From: Candidatus Methylobacter oryzae
Lineage (GTDB): Bacteria; Pseudomonadota; Gammaproteobacteria; Methylococcales; Methylomonadaceae
Direction of reading: 5' to 3'
Assembly (NCBI GenBank): GCA_945861405.1
Contig: CAMAUL010000008.1
Span: 1-63,363 of the forward strand
Length of the DNA: 63,363 bases
Position 1 is the first letter of the stretch. Every line of letters begins with the position of its first letter. Positions 17,672 to 29,843 of the stretch are shown here, one piece after another. A model generated the notes under the pieces. That model searched no databases. It was given only the letters and a program-made list of their open reading frames with translations, and was not told the origin of the DNA. The position numbers and the translations under genes are program-made.

Positions 17672-19138
17672 CTAGCGACCACTCAGCTCATCCAAAAGTT
17701 TGATGAAATTCCGCTTGGGCTTGAAGCGGACGCGCAACCCAGTCAAATAATCGCCGAACTCCCGGTTTCGATTCTGGGCAATCATTATCCCACCAATCCG
17801 GCGAATTAGCTTAACGGCATCGGCATAAGCCGAATTGTTGGTTTGGTCAACGATGCTTGGAATCACTTGCCGATAAAGTGCTAGCGCATCGTCCGTGCGC
17901 GTCGGCTCCAACTTACCGGCCAACGTTATCAACAAACCTTGATTGCAGACGCCTGCATGCGCCGCCGCCCAGGCGGCATCAAGATCGTCCTCCCATAAAG
18001 CGATTTCAACCCGCAACGAATAATCGGGTATTGAAGGCTTCGGCCTCCAGCGGTTTGTAACCGCCGCTTCAGCGGCAATAACTTCGGCGACCCGCGCCAG
18101 AGCGCGTTCCCGCTGTTCGGGCCAAACGCCGAGTTGCTTGGCAACACCGTGCAGTTTTTTGTATAGCTCCAGCGATGCCCGTTCTTCGAACTGCACCCAA
18201 GTCAATTGCAAAGCCTCATCGTTGCGCTTGCGTTGCAGATAAGCCGTCACCAGAAAATCCAGCAGCCGGCTGTCCGTCGCTCTAGGAAAAGCTTGCAGCC
18301 CACGTTCCGCCCAGTCCAGCGCCTTGTCATCCTGCCCGGCCTTGGCCCAGATTTCGGCGATTGTCAGATAGTAATGAGGCTGCGACAGGTCGCGCGACTT
18401 AATCGCCACCAGTTCCTCCACATCGCCGCTCGCCTTGGCCAGCGATTCCATGATACTGGTGATATGGAAGCGATGCGAATCGTAAGCGTCGCTGCTTTGC
18501 CTTGGCTTAATCTTAGCCCACTCGACTTCAGCCAGCTCCCGATAACGCCGCAGACCTTCCTCGCCGAGCGCATCATGATAAGTGACTGCGCTAAAACTGC
18601 AAATCCCGAATGGCGATGTCGTCTCTAAACGGAACAAGCGTTCCGCCAGCGCTTGCGGGTCGGGCTTCGCCAACTCACAGGCGCTAAGGTGCAAATCGCC
18701 GAGGGCTTGCACGATGCCGCCGACCTCGCCATTCGAATCGTCAATCTGTTCCAGAGCGTTTTCCACGCGCTCAATGCCGTATTCGGCCAACCCGACCAAC
18801 ATCGCAGCGCTATCGGATGTAAGCAGTTCCGCCAGCGATTCCACGACCTGATCGATATTTGCCGCAAAGCTGCGGGACTCCCGCCAGTCAATAAAACCCT
18901 TGATGCGTGTCGCCTGGTCTATCGCCCTGCGAAAAGCTTTGACCACATCGGTTCCCCCGGCGACACGCTGGGCCTTGAGCAATAAGGACTGATGCAAGCG
19001 CTCATCGCGCTTGGCGGTATCCAGCAACAGCTCGATCAATACCTCCGGCGTTTGTGTATCCAAATAATCTCGGATATCGCTCCACTGATCACGGCGTTTC
19101 TTTTTTCCGGATACTGCGCCGCCTGATTCTTTCTGCAT
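17672..19138 (-). CDS. DUF6880-like protein
   Basis: The 488-residue soluble protein starts with a lysine/arginine-rich tail and continues with helical segments such as DQWSDIRDYLDTQTPEVLIE and LLLKAQRVAGGTDVVKAFRR. The middle has helical-repeat (TPR-like) units, for example IAEIWAKAGQDDKALDWAERG and FLVTAYLQRKRNDEALQL. This resembles DUF6880 proteins, often found beside SWIM zinc-finger genes, though none is here. Function is unknown. It starts 8 bases after the lgt stop, so it has been inserted into, and probably shares, the lgt-thyA transcript. Confidence 0.72.
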   Translation of the reverse strand: MQKESGGAVSGKKKRRDQWSDIRDYLDTQTPEVLIELLLDTAKRDERLHQSLLLKAQRVAGGTDVVKAFRRAIDQATRIKGFIDWRESRSFAANIDQVVESLAELLTSDSAAMLVGLAEYGIERVENALEQIDDSNGEVGGIVQALGDLHLSACELAKPDPQALAERLFRLETTSPFGICSFSAVTYHDALGEEGLRRYRELAEVEWAKIKPRQSSDAYDSHRFHITSIMESLAKASGDVEELVAIKSRDLSQPHYYLTIAEIWAKAGQDDKALDWAERGLQAFPRATDSRLLDFLVTAYLQRKRNDEALQLTWVQFEERASLELYKKLHGVAKQLGVWPEQRERALARVAEVIAAEAAVTNRWRPKPSIPDYSLRVEIALWEDDLDAAWAAAHAGVCNQGLLITLAGKLEPTRTDDALALYRQVIPSIVDQTNNSAYADAVKLIRRIGGIMIAQNRNREFGDYLTGLRVRFKPKRNFIKLLDELSGR

Positions 19139-19146
19139 CGGCTTAC

Positions 19147-19932
19147 CTATTTGGAATAGTTTTTATAAGAAAAATATAACAACCCGGCACCGATCAAAAT
19201 CATCGGCGTTGACAGTATCTGCCCCATGGTGACCCAGTCCAAGGCCAAATAGCCTAATTGCACGTCCGGCATCCTGAAAAACTCGACGAAGAACCTGAAG
19301 CAGCCGTAAAAAAACAGCGCCATGCCGGTAGTCGCCATAACCGGTCTGGGTTTGCTCGAATACACCCAGAGAATCGCAAACAACACCACGCCTTCCAAAA
19401 AAGCTTCGTACAATTGCGAGGGGTGGCGGGCCAACGGGCCGCCGTTAGGAAAGACCATAGCCCAGGGCACGTCGGTAGGCCTGCCCCATAACTCGGAATT
19501 AATAAAATTGCCGATACGCCCTGCACCTAATCCGATGGGTGCCAGCGGCGCGATAATGTCGGTCAGTTGCAGCATGCTGCATTGCTGCTTTTTGGCGAAC
19601 AACCACATCGCGATAAATACGCCCAACATGCCGCCATGAAAAGACATGCCGCCCTGCCAGATTTTAATCAGCACCAGCGGGTTGTCCAGAAAACCGGCAA
19701 AATTATAAAACAGGATGTAGCCGATCCTGCCGCCCAGCACTACACCGAATGCTCCGTAAGTCACCAAGTCTTCTATGGCTTCCGGTTTGATCGGCGACCA
19801 GGATTGCTCGGCTCGTTTTTGCCCTATGAGCCAAACGGCGGCAAAACCGATCAAGTACATCAGGCCGTACCAGTGAATCTTTACCGGGCCTAAGCTTAAA
19901 GCGATGGGATCAATTTGTGGGAAAGTCAGCAT
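19147..19932 (-). CDS. lgt: Phosphatidylglycerol-prolipoprotein diacylglyceryl transferase
   Basis: Lgt adds diacylglycerol to the lipobox cysteine of prolipoproteins in the inner membrane. The 261-residue product has about seven hydrophobic segments. It has the conserved HWYGLMYLIGF near residue 20, GGMSFHGGMLGV near 90-101 with the essential histidine, and the signature GRIGNFINSELWGRPT near residues 138-153. Length is typical. Confidence 0.96.
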   Translation of the reverse strand: MLTFPQIDPIALSLGPVKIHWYGLMYLIGFAAVWLIGQKRAEQSWSPIKPEAIEDLVTYGAFGVVLGGRIGYILFYNFAGFLDNPLVLIKIWQGGMSFHGGMLGVFIAMWLFAKKQQCSMLQLTDIIAPLAPIGLGAGRIGNFINSELWGRPTDVPWAMVFPNGGPLARHPSQLYEAFLEGVVLFAILWVYSSKPRPVMATTGMALFFYGCFRFFVEFFRMPDVQLGYLALDWVTMGQILSTPMILIGAGLLYFSYKNYSK

Positions 19933-20065
19933 AGTTGTCGAGTGAATGGTTTATTGAAGTGGGGTTATTGATGGTAAAAAATCTGTGTGCCTAGAAGTGT
20001 AAATTGGCGACTATTACTCAAACTCTTGTCAGGAGCTTATTATATCTTTGGCTCCATCTTCAAGC

Positions 20066-20179
20066 CTAATAAGATGTCTCTTTACGGCAGGCGGCTTCTG
20101 AATTGTGGGGTTCAATAAACTGGCGCAATCTCAGTATATCCGCCAAGGTGGTTTCCGCTGGCTCCAACTTGGCCTGCAT
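20066..20179 (-). pseudogene. Truncated RelE/ParE-type toxin remnant
   Basis: A 37-codon frame beginning MQAKLEPAETTLADILRLRQ and continuing FIEPHNSEAACRKE aligns with the N-terminus of the intact toxin at 20848-21159 (LRQFIEPHNPEAARRAAE). It then stops, so the C-terminal two thirds with the catalytic strands are missing. No antitoxin gene adjoins it; it lies directly downstream of the ParE-type gene. It reads as a decayed second copy of the neighbouring toxin family. Confidence 0.7.
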
Positions 20180-20198
20180 AGCTGCCCATCCTGGCCGC

Positions 20199-20489
20199 CT
20201 AATGGAACAGTGTTTTAATGTCGCGGGAGCTGTGCAGAACCCTGACAATGTCGGCACCATCTTCAAGCGGAAGATAAAAAATCAGATAACTGCCGACCGG
20301 AAAACTCCGCAAATCTTGGGCCAGTTCATCGCGGCTTTCCCCTAAGCCCGGAAATTCGGCAATCAGGAGGCATTTTTCTTGGATGGAATCCATAAACTTA
20401 TCGGCGTTATTGGGGCTGTCCTGTGCGATATGCCACCAAATCTCATCAAGATCGGTTTCGGCCTGGGGCTTTTTTAACAAACGCGGCAT
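20199..20489 (-). CDS. RelE/ParE family toxin
   Basis: The 96-residue protein has the ParE-like fold signature: KPQAETDLDEIWWHIAQDS, DSIQEKCLLIAEFPGLGESR, then SYLIFYLPLEDGADIVRVLH. ParE toxins poison gyrase, while RelE relatives cleave mRNA; the sequence favours the ParE branch. Its start overlaps the stop of the upstream ParD-type gene by one codon, typical of a coupled pair. Confidence 0.88.
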   Translation of the reverse strand: MPRLLKKPQAETDLDEIWWHIAQDSPNNADKFMDSIQEKCLLIAEFPGLGESRDELAQDLRSFPVGSYLIFYLPLEDGADIVRVLHSSRDIKTLFH

Positions 20490-20749
20490 TATTTTGTGTT
20501 TTCTTTGCCCACAAGCCGTTCACGCCCGCGTTTTTTGATGCTTTCCATGTCCAGCAGGGTCGATTCGCCGCTGTCCATCCCAAGCCTGATCTCTTTTTTC
20601 AGTTCCTCAAGGCGCAGGCCGCGAACCTGATCACGTTCCTCCATGAGGCGCAAGGCATCACGGATGACCTCGCTTGCCGAATGGTAAAGGCCGCTGTCCA
20701 GCTTGTTTTTGACCAGCTCTTCAAAATGAGGGGTGAGGGAAATGTTCAT
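20489..20749 (-). CDS. ParD family antitoxin
   Basis: The 86-residue product is a ribbon-helix-helix antitoxin: MNISLTPHFEELVKNKLDSG, then YHSASEVIRDALRLMEERDQ, then a charged C-terminal tail that would wrap the toxin. It is the first gene of the pair and is expected to repress its own promoter together with the toxin. Confidence 0.9.
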   Translation of the reverse strand: MNISLTPHFEELVKNKLDSGLYHSASEVIRDALRLMEERDQVRGLRLEELKKEIRLGMDSGESTLLDMESIKKRGRERLVGKENTK

Positions 20750-20847
20750 GGGTTTTGCTCCGCCGCTAAAATAACAACAAATAACAATTTATGTTATTTT
20801 TGACGGGAAGTCCACAATAAAGACAAAGCCTGTGTAGTGTCACTTTC

Positions 20848-21159
20848 TCAATACGCTACGCTATTGCACTGTATGGATTGCGGCTTATCTTCCAACGTAT
20901 GCCAAATCTTTAAGATCACAATATCGTCATCATCAAGCCGATAACGCATGACATATCCTCGCTTTCCAAAAGGAATGCCAATCTCGCGGTCATGTCGGCC
21001 ATCAAGTCGTCGGCCAAGGCCGGGATGATCGATAAGAATCGCCGCGCCTTTCTTCAAAGCTTCAGCGGCACGGCGGGCGGCTTCCGGGTTGTGGGGCTCA
21101 ATAAACTGGCGCAGTTTTTGCGAATCAGCCAAGGCGGTTTCAGACCCTTTCAGCGTCAA
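20848..21159 (-). CDS. RelE/ParE family toxin (second module)
   Basis: The 103-residue toxin has LRQFIEPHNPEAARRAAEAL near residue 17, then ILIDHPGLGRRLDG and GYVMRYRLDDDDIVILKIWH, all typical of the RelE/ParE superfamily. Its start overlaps the antitoxin stop as ATGA. Near the N-terminus WSE is replaced by GSE, and LQ by SQ, relative to the sequence I would expect, which may weaken it. A truncated relative lies at 20066. Confidence 0.86.
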   Translation of the reverse strand: MTLKGSETALADSQKLRQFIEPHNPEAARRAAEALKKGAAILIDHPGLGRRLDGRHDREIGIPFGKRGYVMRYRLDDDDIVILKIWHTLEDKPQSIQCNSVAY

Positions 21160-21434
21160 CGTTCAGTCTCTGGCGCATGGTTCTCTTGATCAGTCCCCCA
21201 AGTGTCGAGCCATGAAGCCATAGCTTCATGACTAACAAATTTTCCACTGCGCTTGTAGTCCGCCCAAGCCTCATCGGCTTCGCAGTTTCGTGTTTCTATG
21301 ACTTCCTCCCTTTCAAGGTATTCACGGATCGCCTCACGCATCAACCAATGCGTAGAACGCTGCCTAGCCGTGCCCAAGGACTTGAGGCGGTCACGTATTT
21401 CTTCATCGAGCTTAACGCCTATAGTGACAGACAT
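21156..21434 (-). CDS. CopG-type ribbon-helix-helix antitoxin
   Basis: The frame is open to 21473, but the ATG at 21434 gives the normal start MSVTIGVKLDEEIRDRLKSL. Residues 1-45 form the ribbon-helix-helix DNA-binding domain (STHWLMREAIREYLEREE). The tail includes ADEAWADYKRSGKFVSHEAM, which is probably the toxin-binding part. It is coupled by a 4-base overlap to the RelE-like toxin. Confidence 0.87.
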   Translation of the reverse strand: MSVTIGVKLDEEIRDRLKSLGTARQRSTHWLMREAIREYLEREEVIETRNCEADEAWADYKRSGKFVSHEAMASWLDTWGTDQENHAPETER

Positions 21435-21641
21435 AGATTTATCTCCAATGGTTGCTGCCGTCGCAACCATCATATACTAGGAACAACCGGATGTTTTAAT
21501 CAAATTAGAGAGGCATTCGCAAGAAAGCGCAGATGCCTCAGCAAAACTGCGTCATTTGCGAAAGACCGCGTTCGACCCCTTGCAGCCATTCCAAAACGTA
21601 GAATAGATCGAACAGATTTGTTCGTAGACTCACGCACGTAT

Positions 21642-23225
21642 TCAGAAATCGCGAAACTGAGCCAACATAGCACCATTAACACATCGTTCAGCATATATAC
21701 TCGCCAAGGTGGGCTGATCAAGTTTACTGATTTCGCCGATATCCAGAGCCTCTGCCATTAACTCCAGCAAACGTTCTCGCGGAGTTTGCCGATAGCTGTT
21801 GAGAAAGAAATCATAAAGCTCTAATGGGGTGTTCGCCGTGGATGTGCGTTGTCCGACCTCCCCAAAAAAAGTGTCTGGATGTTTGCGCCATGCCGCCATT
21901 TCAACATCCGAGAGAGGCCAAGTATAGATGCCCGAAGTGCCGTCATCGAACGACAAACCACAGTAAGCGGTGCATTCTGATTCAGCCACGGTGGCGGTAG
22001 TCAAAAGACCTGGACGCTCAGAACCGTCATTTCCTTTGATCAAATAACGTTGGCCGATCAGCAGCCTGGGCAAGCCTTCTTCGCCAAAAGCAAACTCTGG
22101 AATCTCTCCATCAAAAGTCGATGGAATATCAGCGTGATCTCTCATAGAGCGAAGCAGTTCGTACATTTCAATGTGACGCTCGCGCGCATCAATGGCTTCT
22201 CGAAGACTAGGAGACGTAGAATCATGTTTAAAGTCAGGAATTTGAAAGCCGTCCGCTACCGAAGAACACCGAAAATTCTCTAATTCCAGATGGTGATGCC
22301 AAGGAGTGTTAGTGACAAAAAGGTATGCATTTGGCAAAGCGTGCCCATTAATCGTTCGGCCTTCAAAAGCTCGTAAACCAGTAACAGCAGTACTCAAGTG
22401 TGCGGAAATTTCATCATCGATAGTGTCGTCAGGTATGTTGATGTCGATGAAGACAATTCGCGTGTAATTAGCTTGCTTGGCCAGTGCTCGGTTTAGCTTT
22501 TGACCAAGCCTGGACTTGTGGCCTGCACGATGTTTAGCCTCAACAGAAAAACGTTTGCCTGTGCGAGTGAAGGTTGCAGTGAATTCGCAATGTGAGGTTC
22601 TGCGGTCGTCCTCGTTCTCGAATTCTATCTCGAAACCGGCACGAATCAACGTTGCGGCAACGTATACCTCATAGCGAGCGCCAGGGAAGTTGTCATGATT
22701 TCTCAAGCGACCAATCAATTTATCTTGTAGCTCAGCGTTATGATCGAGGGCGTAAAGGTCATAGGCTAGTTGCATGTAAGCAGCAACAGCACCGTTCATA
22801 GGCGCTGAATGCACCTTACCCACCTCCTTTATGAAACGTTGCTGATGCTCGCAAACAAAATGATACCAGACCAAAATTGGATGGCGCTGTTCAAGAGGTT
22901 TGGCTAGCTCTATATTGCCCCAGTCTGGGCCAATTGCCATTTTGATATAGTCGCAGAGAAAGTCGTGGAACGTTCGCCACGTCTGTGAGTGCAAGAGGCG
23001 ATTCTTCACTGCGACAAAGCGTTGCCCGAAGGCTTCGGTTGCAATGATTGGTTTCCCTAGCCCCTGCTGACGCTCTTGTTGCACACGTTTCGCCGCTGTA
23101 CGGGCTTTCATTGTCTCATGCGTTTCGCGCTCAATATGCTCCAATGACTCCCATGAACCATGACAGCGTTTGTACTTTTTCCCACTTCCACAGAGGCAAG
23201 GATTGTTGCGTCCAATTTTTGGCAT
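21642..23225 (-). CDS. SEC-C motif protein with a possible restriction-endonuclease-like core
   Basis: The 527-residue protein begins with a SEC-C zinc motif: [16 protein letters not shown] with Cys10, Cys12, Cys21 and His22. After a helical part, residues about 183-235 read [20 protein letters not shown], then HCEFTATF and [10 protein letters not shown]. The order Glu186, Glu214, then Glu229-X-Lys231 fits the PD-(D/E)XK nuclease pattern. No characterised family is recognised with certainty, so the nuclease assignment is inferred. It sits among toxin-antitoxin genes, suggesting an accessory or defence role. Confidence 0.65.
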   Translation of the reverse strand: MPKIGRNNPCLCGSGKKYKRCHGSWESLEHIERETHETMKARTAAKRVQQERQQGLGKPIIATEAFGQRFVAVKNRLLHSQTWRTFHDFLCDYIKMAIGPDWGNIELAKPLEQRHPILVWYHFVCEHQQRFIKEVGKVHSAPMNGAVAAYMQLAYDLYALDHNAELQDKLIGRLRNHDNFPGARYEVYVAATLIRAGFEIEFENEDDRRTSHCEFTATFTRTGKRFSVEAKHRAGHKSRLGQKLNRALAKQANYTRIVFIDINIPDDTIDDEISAHLSTAVTGLRAFEGRTINGHALPNAYLFVTNTPWHHHLELENFRCSSVADGFQIPDFKHDSTSPSLREAIDARERHIEMYELLRSMRDHADIPSTFDGEIPEFAFGEEGLPRLLIGQRYLIKGNDGSERPGLLTTATVAESECTAYCGLSFDDGTSGIYTWPLSDVEMAAWRKHPDTFFGEVGQRTSTANTPLELYDFFLNSYRQTPRERLLELMAEALDIGEISKLDQPTLASIYAERCVNGAMLAQFRDF

Positions 23226-23415
23226 ATCTATTCTTAATTTTTCTACACAGCATACTCTAAAGCATATTTAACTGACCGTCCGGTTTTGGCCGATACTCGT
23301 CTGTCATTATTCATCAAACAAACGTTTTCTGGATAGGTTAAGAAAATCAGGCGCTATTACGTGTCGCGAATAACGCTTTACAAATGTGTCATAGTTCACC
23401 AAGAACAGGGCTTTA

Positions 23416-23937
23416 CTATATTTCACTTACAGCCTCAGCCAAAATTAATCTAATTGTTTCTATCGTCATGAACAAAGTCATCGGTTGCAAAGGCGATTCC
23501 ACGAAACCGCGTGAAAGGTAGAACTGCTTGGCTTGGTCGGAAAGCGCATGAACCAATAGGGCAAACACTCCGGCATCACCGGCAACGTTGACTGCCCGTA
23601 GCATCGCATCGCGCAGCAGTGCCTGCCCGATTCCCTGATTGTGGTAGCGCTTATCGACGGCGAGCCGACCCAGCAGCAGAACCGGCAACGGGTTGGGCAT
23701 GTTGCGCCGCATCGACTTGGGCGCCGCCTCATGGCTGATCGCTCCGGCCGACAGGCTGTAGTAAGCAATAACATTTGCACCGGCACACAACACGAAGCAA
23801 CGGGAAGCCCCGGAGGCATGATTCTTAAACGCGCGTTTTTTGAGCCATTCGTTTAGGGAGGGTTCGCCGCTATTAAAACCAGCCAACTCATGGTCAGCCG
23901 TAATCGGCGCGAGCGGCGTTAAATCAAGCGCGGTCAT
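23416..23937 (-). CDS. GNAT acetyltransferase toxin (TacT/AtaT-like)
   Basis: The 173-residue product has GNAT features: the acceptor-side DHELAGFNSGEPSLNEWLKK, the strand RCFVLCAGANVIAYYSLSAG, and the acetyl-CoA loop region LPVLLLGRLAVDKRYHNQGI followed by GQALLRDAM. Such toxins acetylate aminoacyl-tRNA and stop translation. It overlaps the DUF1778 antitoxin stop as ATGA, the standard order for this module. Confidence 0.9.
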   Translation of the reverse strand: MTALDLTPLAPITADHELAGFNSGEPSLNEWLKKRAFKNHASGASRCFVLCAGANVIAYYSLSAGAISHEAAPKSMRRNMPNPLPVLLLGRLAVDKRYHNQGIGQALLRDAMLRAVNVAGDAGVFALLVHALSDQAKQFYLSRGFVESPLQPMTLFMTIETIRLILAEAVSEI

Positions 23938-24221
23938 TTCTCCCAGGGCGCTTTGGTCTTGAGCAACCGGCGTAATTTGTCGGTCGGCGGCAATGGCTGG
24001 TCGAGCAGTGCCTGAAATTTAGCAAAGGTGCCTTCATCGACGGTGAAGAATGCTTGGTCAAGCAGCACGTCTTCCGCTTCGCGGCAGGCGGCTTCAAGCA
24101 TAAAATCGGAGCGACTGCGGCCCAGGCGGTTTGCAGCTTGGTCGATGAGATCGCGTTGTCTGGCTTTAGCGCGGATGTTGATGGAAACGGAAGTAGCTTC
24201 TTTGGTTTGTGCATTTGGCAT
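23934..24221 (-). CDS. DUF1778 family antitoxin (TacA-like)
   Basis: An in-frame ATG at 24221 gives a 95-residue protein starting MPNAQTKEATSVSINIRAKA, the usual length; the frame extends to 24281 but the extra residues are cysteine-rich and unlikely. The ribbon-helix-helix domain runs through RDLIDQAANRLGRSRSDFML, with a C-terminal toxin-binding helix (FTVDEGTFAKFQALLDQPLP). It pairs with the GNAT toxin. Confidence 0.9.
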   Translation of the reverse strand: MPNAQTKEATSVSINIRAKARQRDLIDQAANRLGRSRSDFMLEAACREAEDVLLDQAFFTVDEGTFAKFQALLDQPLPPTDKLRRLLKTKAPWEK

Positions 24222-24356
24222 GGCTATGCTCCTCTGTATACAACTTGAGCATATATTATTGTATAGAACATTGCAACACAACTATCAATCAGGATGACGG
24301 CATGATGTCGTTGGCACCCATGGTCAGCTTGCCTGAATTGTGGGCAGTGCGGATCA

Positions 24357-24872
24357 TCACCCTTTAACCGTATCTGCGTCCTGTTTCCTACGCATGAACC
24401 ACTCGGTCAACTCGCGGGTATCGCCCAAACCACAGAGCTGGCGGTCGATGGCATCCTGATTGCCCCAGACCGCCTCGGCCCAATCGCCGCCAGCTACGCG
24501 CGACTCGATGTCTTTGCAATAAAGCCCCTTATCACGCTGGACGTAGAACCCGTAGGTGCGGCAAGCTACCGGGCGATGGGCATAGACCCTGCAAGCCCCT
24601 GCCGACCGATCCAACAGCGGGCAGACGATGGGCCGCGATGACTGCTCGGCTAGCGCGGCAATGTCTTGGCCGATTTCCCGAAACTGCTCCTGTGGCAGCG
24701 CGGCCAGTGCCTCCCACAACAAATCCCATTCCGCCTTGGTGAGCAAGGGTATTTCGGCGAGTCTTCGACAACAACCGTCGCAACCCAGACCGCATAGCCA
24801 ATCGGGATGGTTGTCCCTGATCAGTTGTACGCGCGCTTCAATATCGTCATGGAGTTGTGGGAGTGTGTTCAT
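24357..24872 (-). CDS. YkgJ-type cysteine cluster protein
   Basis: The 171-residue protein has two cysteine groups, CGLGCDGCCRR near residues 27-37 and CPLLDRSAGACRVYAHRPVA near 99-118 followed by CRTYG. It corresponds to the YkgJ/CxxCxxCC family of putative zinc- or iron-sulfur-binding proteins of unknown function. It starts 12 bases after the gyrB stop and is probably transcribed with it. Confidence 0.82.
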   Translation of the reverse strand: MNTLPQLHDDIEARVQLIRDNHPDWLCGLGCDGCCRRLAEIPLLTKAEWDLLWEALAALPQEQFREIGQDIAALAEQSSRPIVCPLLDRSAGACRVYAHRPVACRTYGFYVQRDKGLYCKDIESRVAGGDWAEAVWGNQDAIDRQLCGLGDTRELTEWFMRRKQDADTVKG

Positions 24873-24884
24873 CCGGTATAAAGA

Positions 24885-28443
<3,559 letters not shown>

Positions 28444-28453
28444 TACTGCAATA

Positions 28454-29656
28454 TCACAGTCTCATGGGCATAACGATAAATTTATACCCGCAATCACCCG
28501 GTTCATCGATAAAACAACTGCTGGCGTTGCTGGCAATGGTCAGAACCGCTAATTCAGAATCCAGGTTGGAAACAGCATCCAATAAATATTGGGCATTAAA
28601 AGCGATCGTTAACGGTTCGCCCGTATATTCAATCATCATCTCTTCCTCGGCTTCATCATGCTCTGGATTATGCGTGCTGATTTTCAGACTGTCGGGGGTG
28701 ATGTCAAAAGTCACACCCTTGAATTTTTCATTCGACAAGATAGCCACACGGGTCAACGCATCTTTCAATATTTGTTTTTGAATATGAATTTGATTAAAGA
28801 ATTCCTGTTGGAAAACTTTACCGAAATCAGGATATTTTGAATCCACCAGTTTCGCCGAGAAGATCAGGTTCTTGATAAAAACTCTAATATTGTTGCTGGA
28901 GAACTCAACTTTTAATTCAGCTTCCGGGTCATCGAGCAGACGGCTAAGTTCAAGCACACCTTTTCTGGGAAGAATAATTCGGGCTTCAAAACCGGTGGCC
29001 TGATCCAGGTTATCTTCATAAATGGACAACCGGTGCCCATCGGATGCCACCAGTTTCAACTTGCTGTTGGATACATTAAGCAACAAGCCGTTCAGGTAAT
29101 AACGGACATCCTGATTAGCCATGCAGAATATCGTCTTATCGAGCGCCTTTTTAAATTTTCCGGCATTGATGAATAAATGGTTCTCCAATTCGGATTCGGC
29201 AAATTCAGGATAATTATCGGCGGGCAAACAACTCAAGGAAAAACGGCTGCGGCTGGATGCTATTTTGACTTTCGCCGCGCCAGCTCCAGACTGGCTTGCG
29301 GCATACATACCATCCCTGGCGATCGCCGAACCTGCTCCCGGCAGGTTTTCGTCATACACACCGTTCCTGGCGATATCGTCCTGCAACTCAAACTTAATTT
29401 CAGCGCCACTGGGTAAGAGCCTGCAAATATCCAAAAGTTTTCTGGCCGGTACCGTAATTGATCCTGATATGGCAGTTGCGATATTGATTTTCGCGATGAT
29501 CTGAATTTCAAGATCCGTACCGGTTAAAATCAGCTGATCTTCCTCAATAACCATCAGCACATTGGAAAGAATAGGCATTGTTTGCCTTTTTTCAATCACG
29601 CTGACTATTTGCTGTAAAGGGAGCAGGATTTCTTCTCTATTAATAATAAATTTCAT
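28454..29656 (-). CDS. dnaN: DNA polymerase III sliding clamp, beta subunit
   Basis: The beta clamp encircles DNA and tethers polymerase III. The N-terminus MKFIINREEILLPLQQIVSV, the strand SSRSRFSLSCLPADNYPEF and the C-terminal CGYKFIVMPMRL are canonical. The product has 400 residues against about 366 in E. coli. The excess is an in-frame insert at residues 95-128, two 17-residue units (IARNGVYDENLPGAGSA and IARDGMYAASQSGAGAA). It sits between AEIKFELQDD and KVKIASSRSRF, a beta-hairpin turn of domain I. As the only clamp gene seen in the standard locus, it must be functional. Confidence 0.96.
   Translation of the reverse strand: MKFIINREEILLPLQQIVSVIEKRQTMPILSNVLMVIEEDQLILTGTDLEIQIIAKINIATAISGSITVPARKLLDICRLLPSGAEIKFELQDDIARNGVYDENLPGAGSAIARDGMYAASQSGAGAAKVKIASSRSRFSLSCLPADNYPEFAESELENHLFINAGKFKKALDKTIFCMANQDVRYYLNGLLLNVSNSKLKLVASDGHRLSIYEDNLDQATGFEARIILPRKGVLELSRLLDDPEAELKVEFSSNNIRVFIKNLIFSAKLVDSKYPDFGKVFQQEFFNQIHIQKQILKDALTRVAILSNEKFKGVTFDITPDSLKISTHNPEHDEAEEEMMIEYTGEPLTIAFNAQYLLDAVSNLDSELAVLTIASNASSCFIDEPGDCGYKFIVMPMRL
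29273..29374. repeat. Tandem 51-bp repeat inserted in frame in dnaN
   Basis: Two consecutive 51-base units encode IAR-[ND]-G-[VM]-Y and GAG-containing 17-residue peptides. The DNA copies share blocks such as CCTGGCGAT and CATACA but have diverged at roughly a quarter of positions. The insert is 102 bases, exactly 34 codons, and falls in a surface turn of the clamp. Confidence 0.85.
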
Positions 29657-29843
29657 AAAAGAATATTTTTCTATTATTACTATTAGCTTAAAAGGAAACT
29701 GTGGAAAACAGTTTTTTAACCTTAATAATCAATTAGCTATGTTGTTATAAACAATGTGGTTAAAGGTGCAACTTAAAATGTATGGTTTGTGTTTAAATCA
29801 AAGGTGTTAATAAAAAGTCATTTTATCCACAACTTGCTCCCAG
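29657..29843. other. Candidate oriC: AT-rich dnaA-dnaN gap with DnaA boxes
   Basis: This 187-base AT-rich gap holds one perfect DnaA box, TTATCCACA at 29823-29831. Two near matches in inverse orientation are TGTGGAAAA at 29700-29708 and TGTGGTTAA at 29755-29763. It lies between dnaA and dnaN, a common place for DnaA boxes that also regulate dnaN. The dnaA-rpmH gap is the alternative origin but shows no perfect box to the eye. A cumulative GC-skew plot would decide. Confidence 0.55.
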
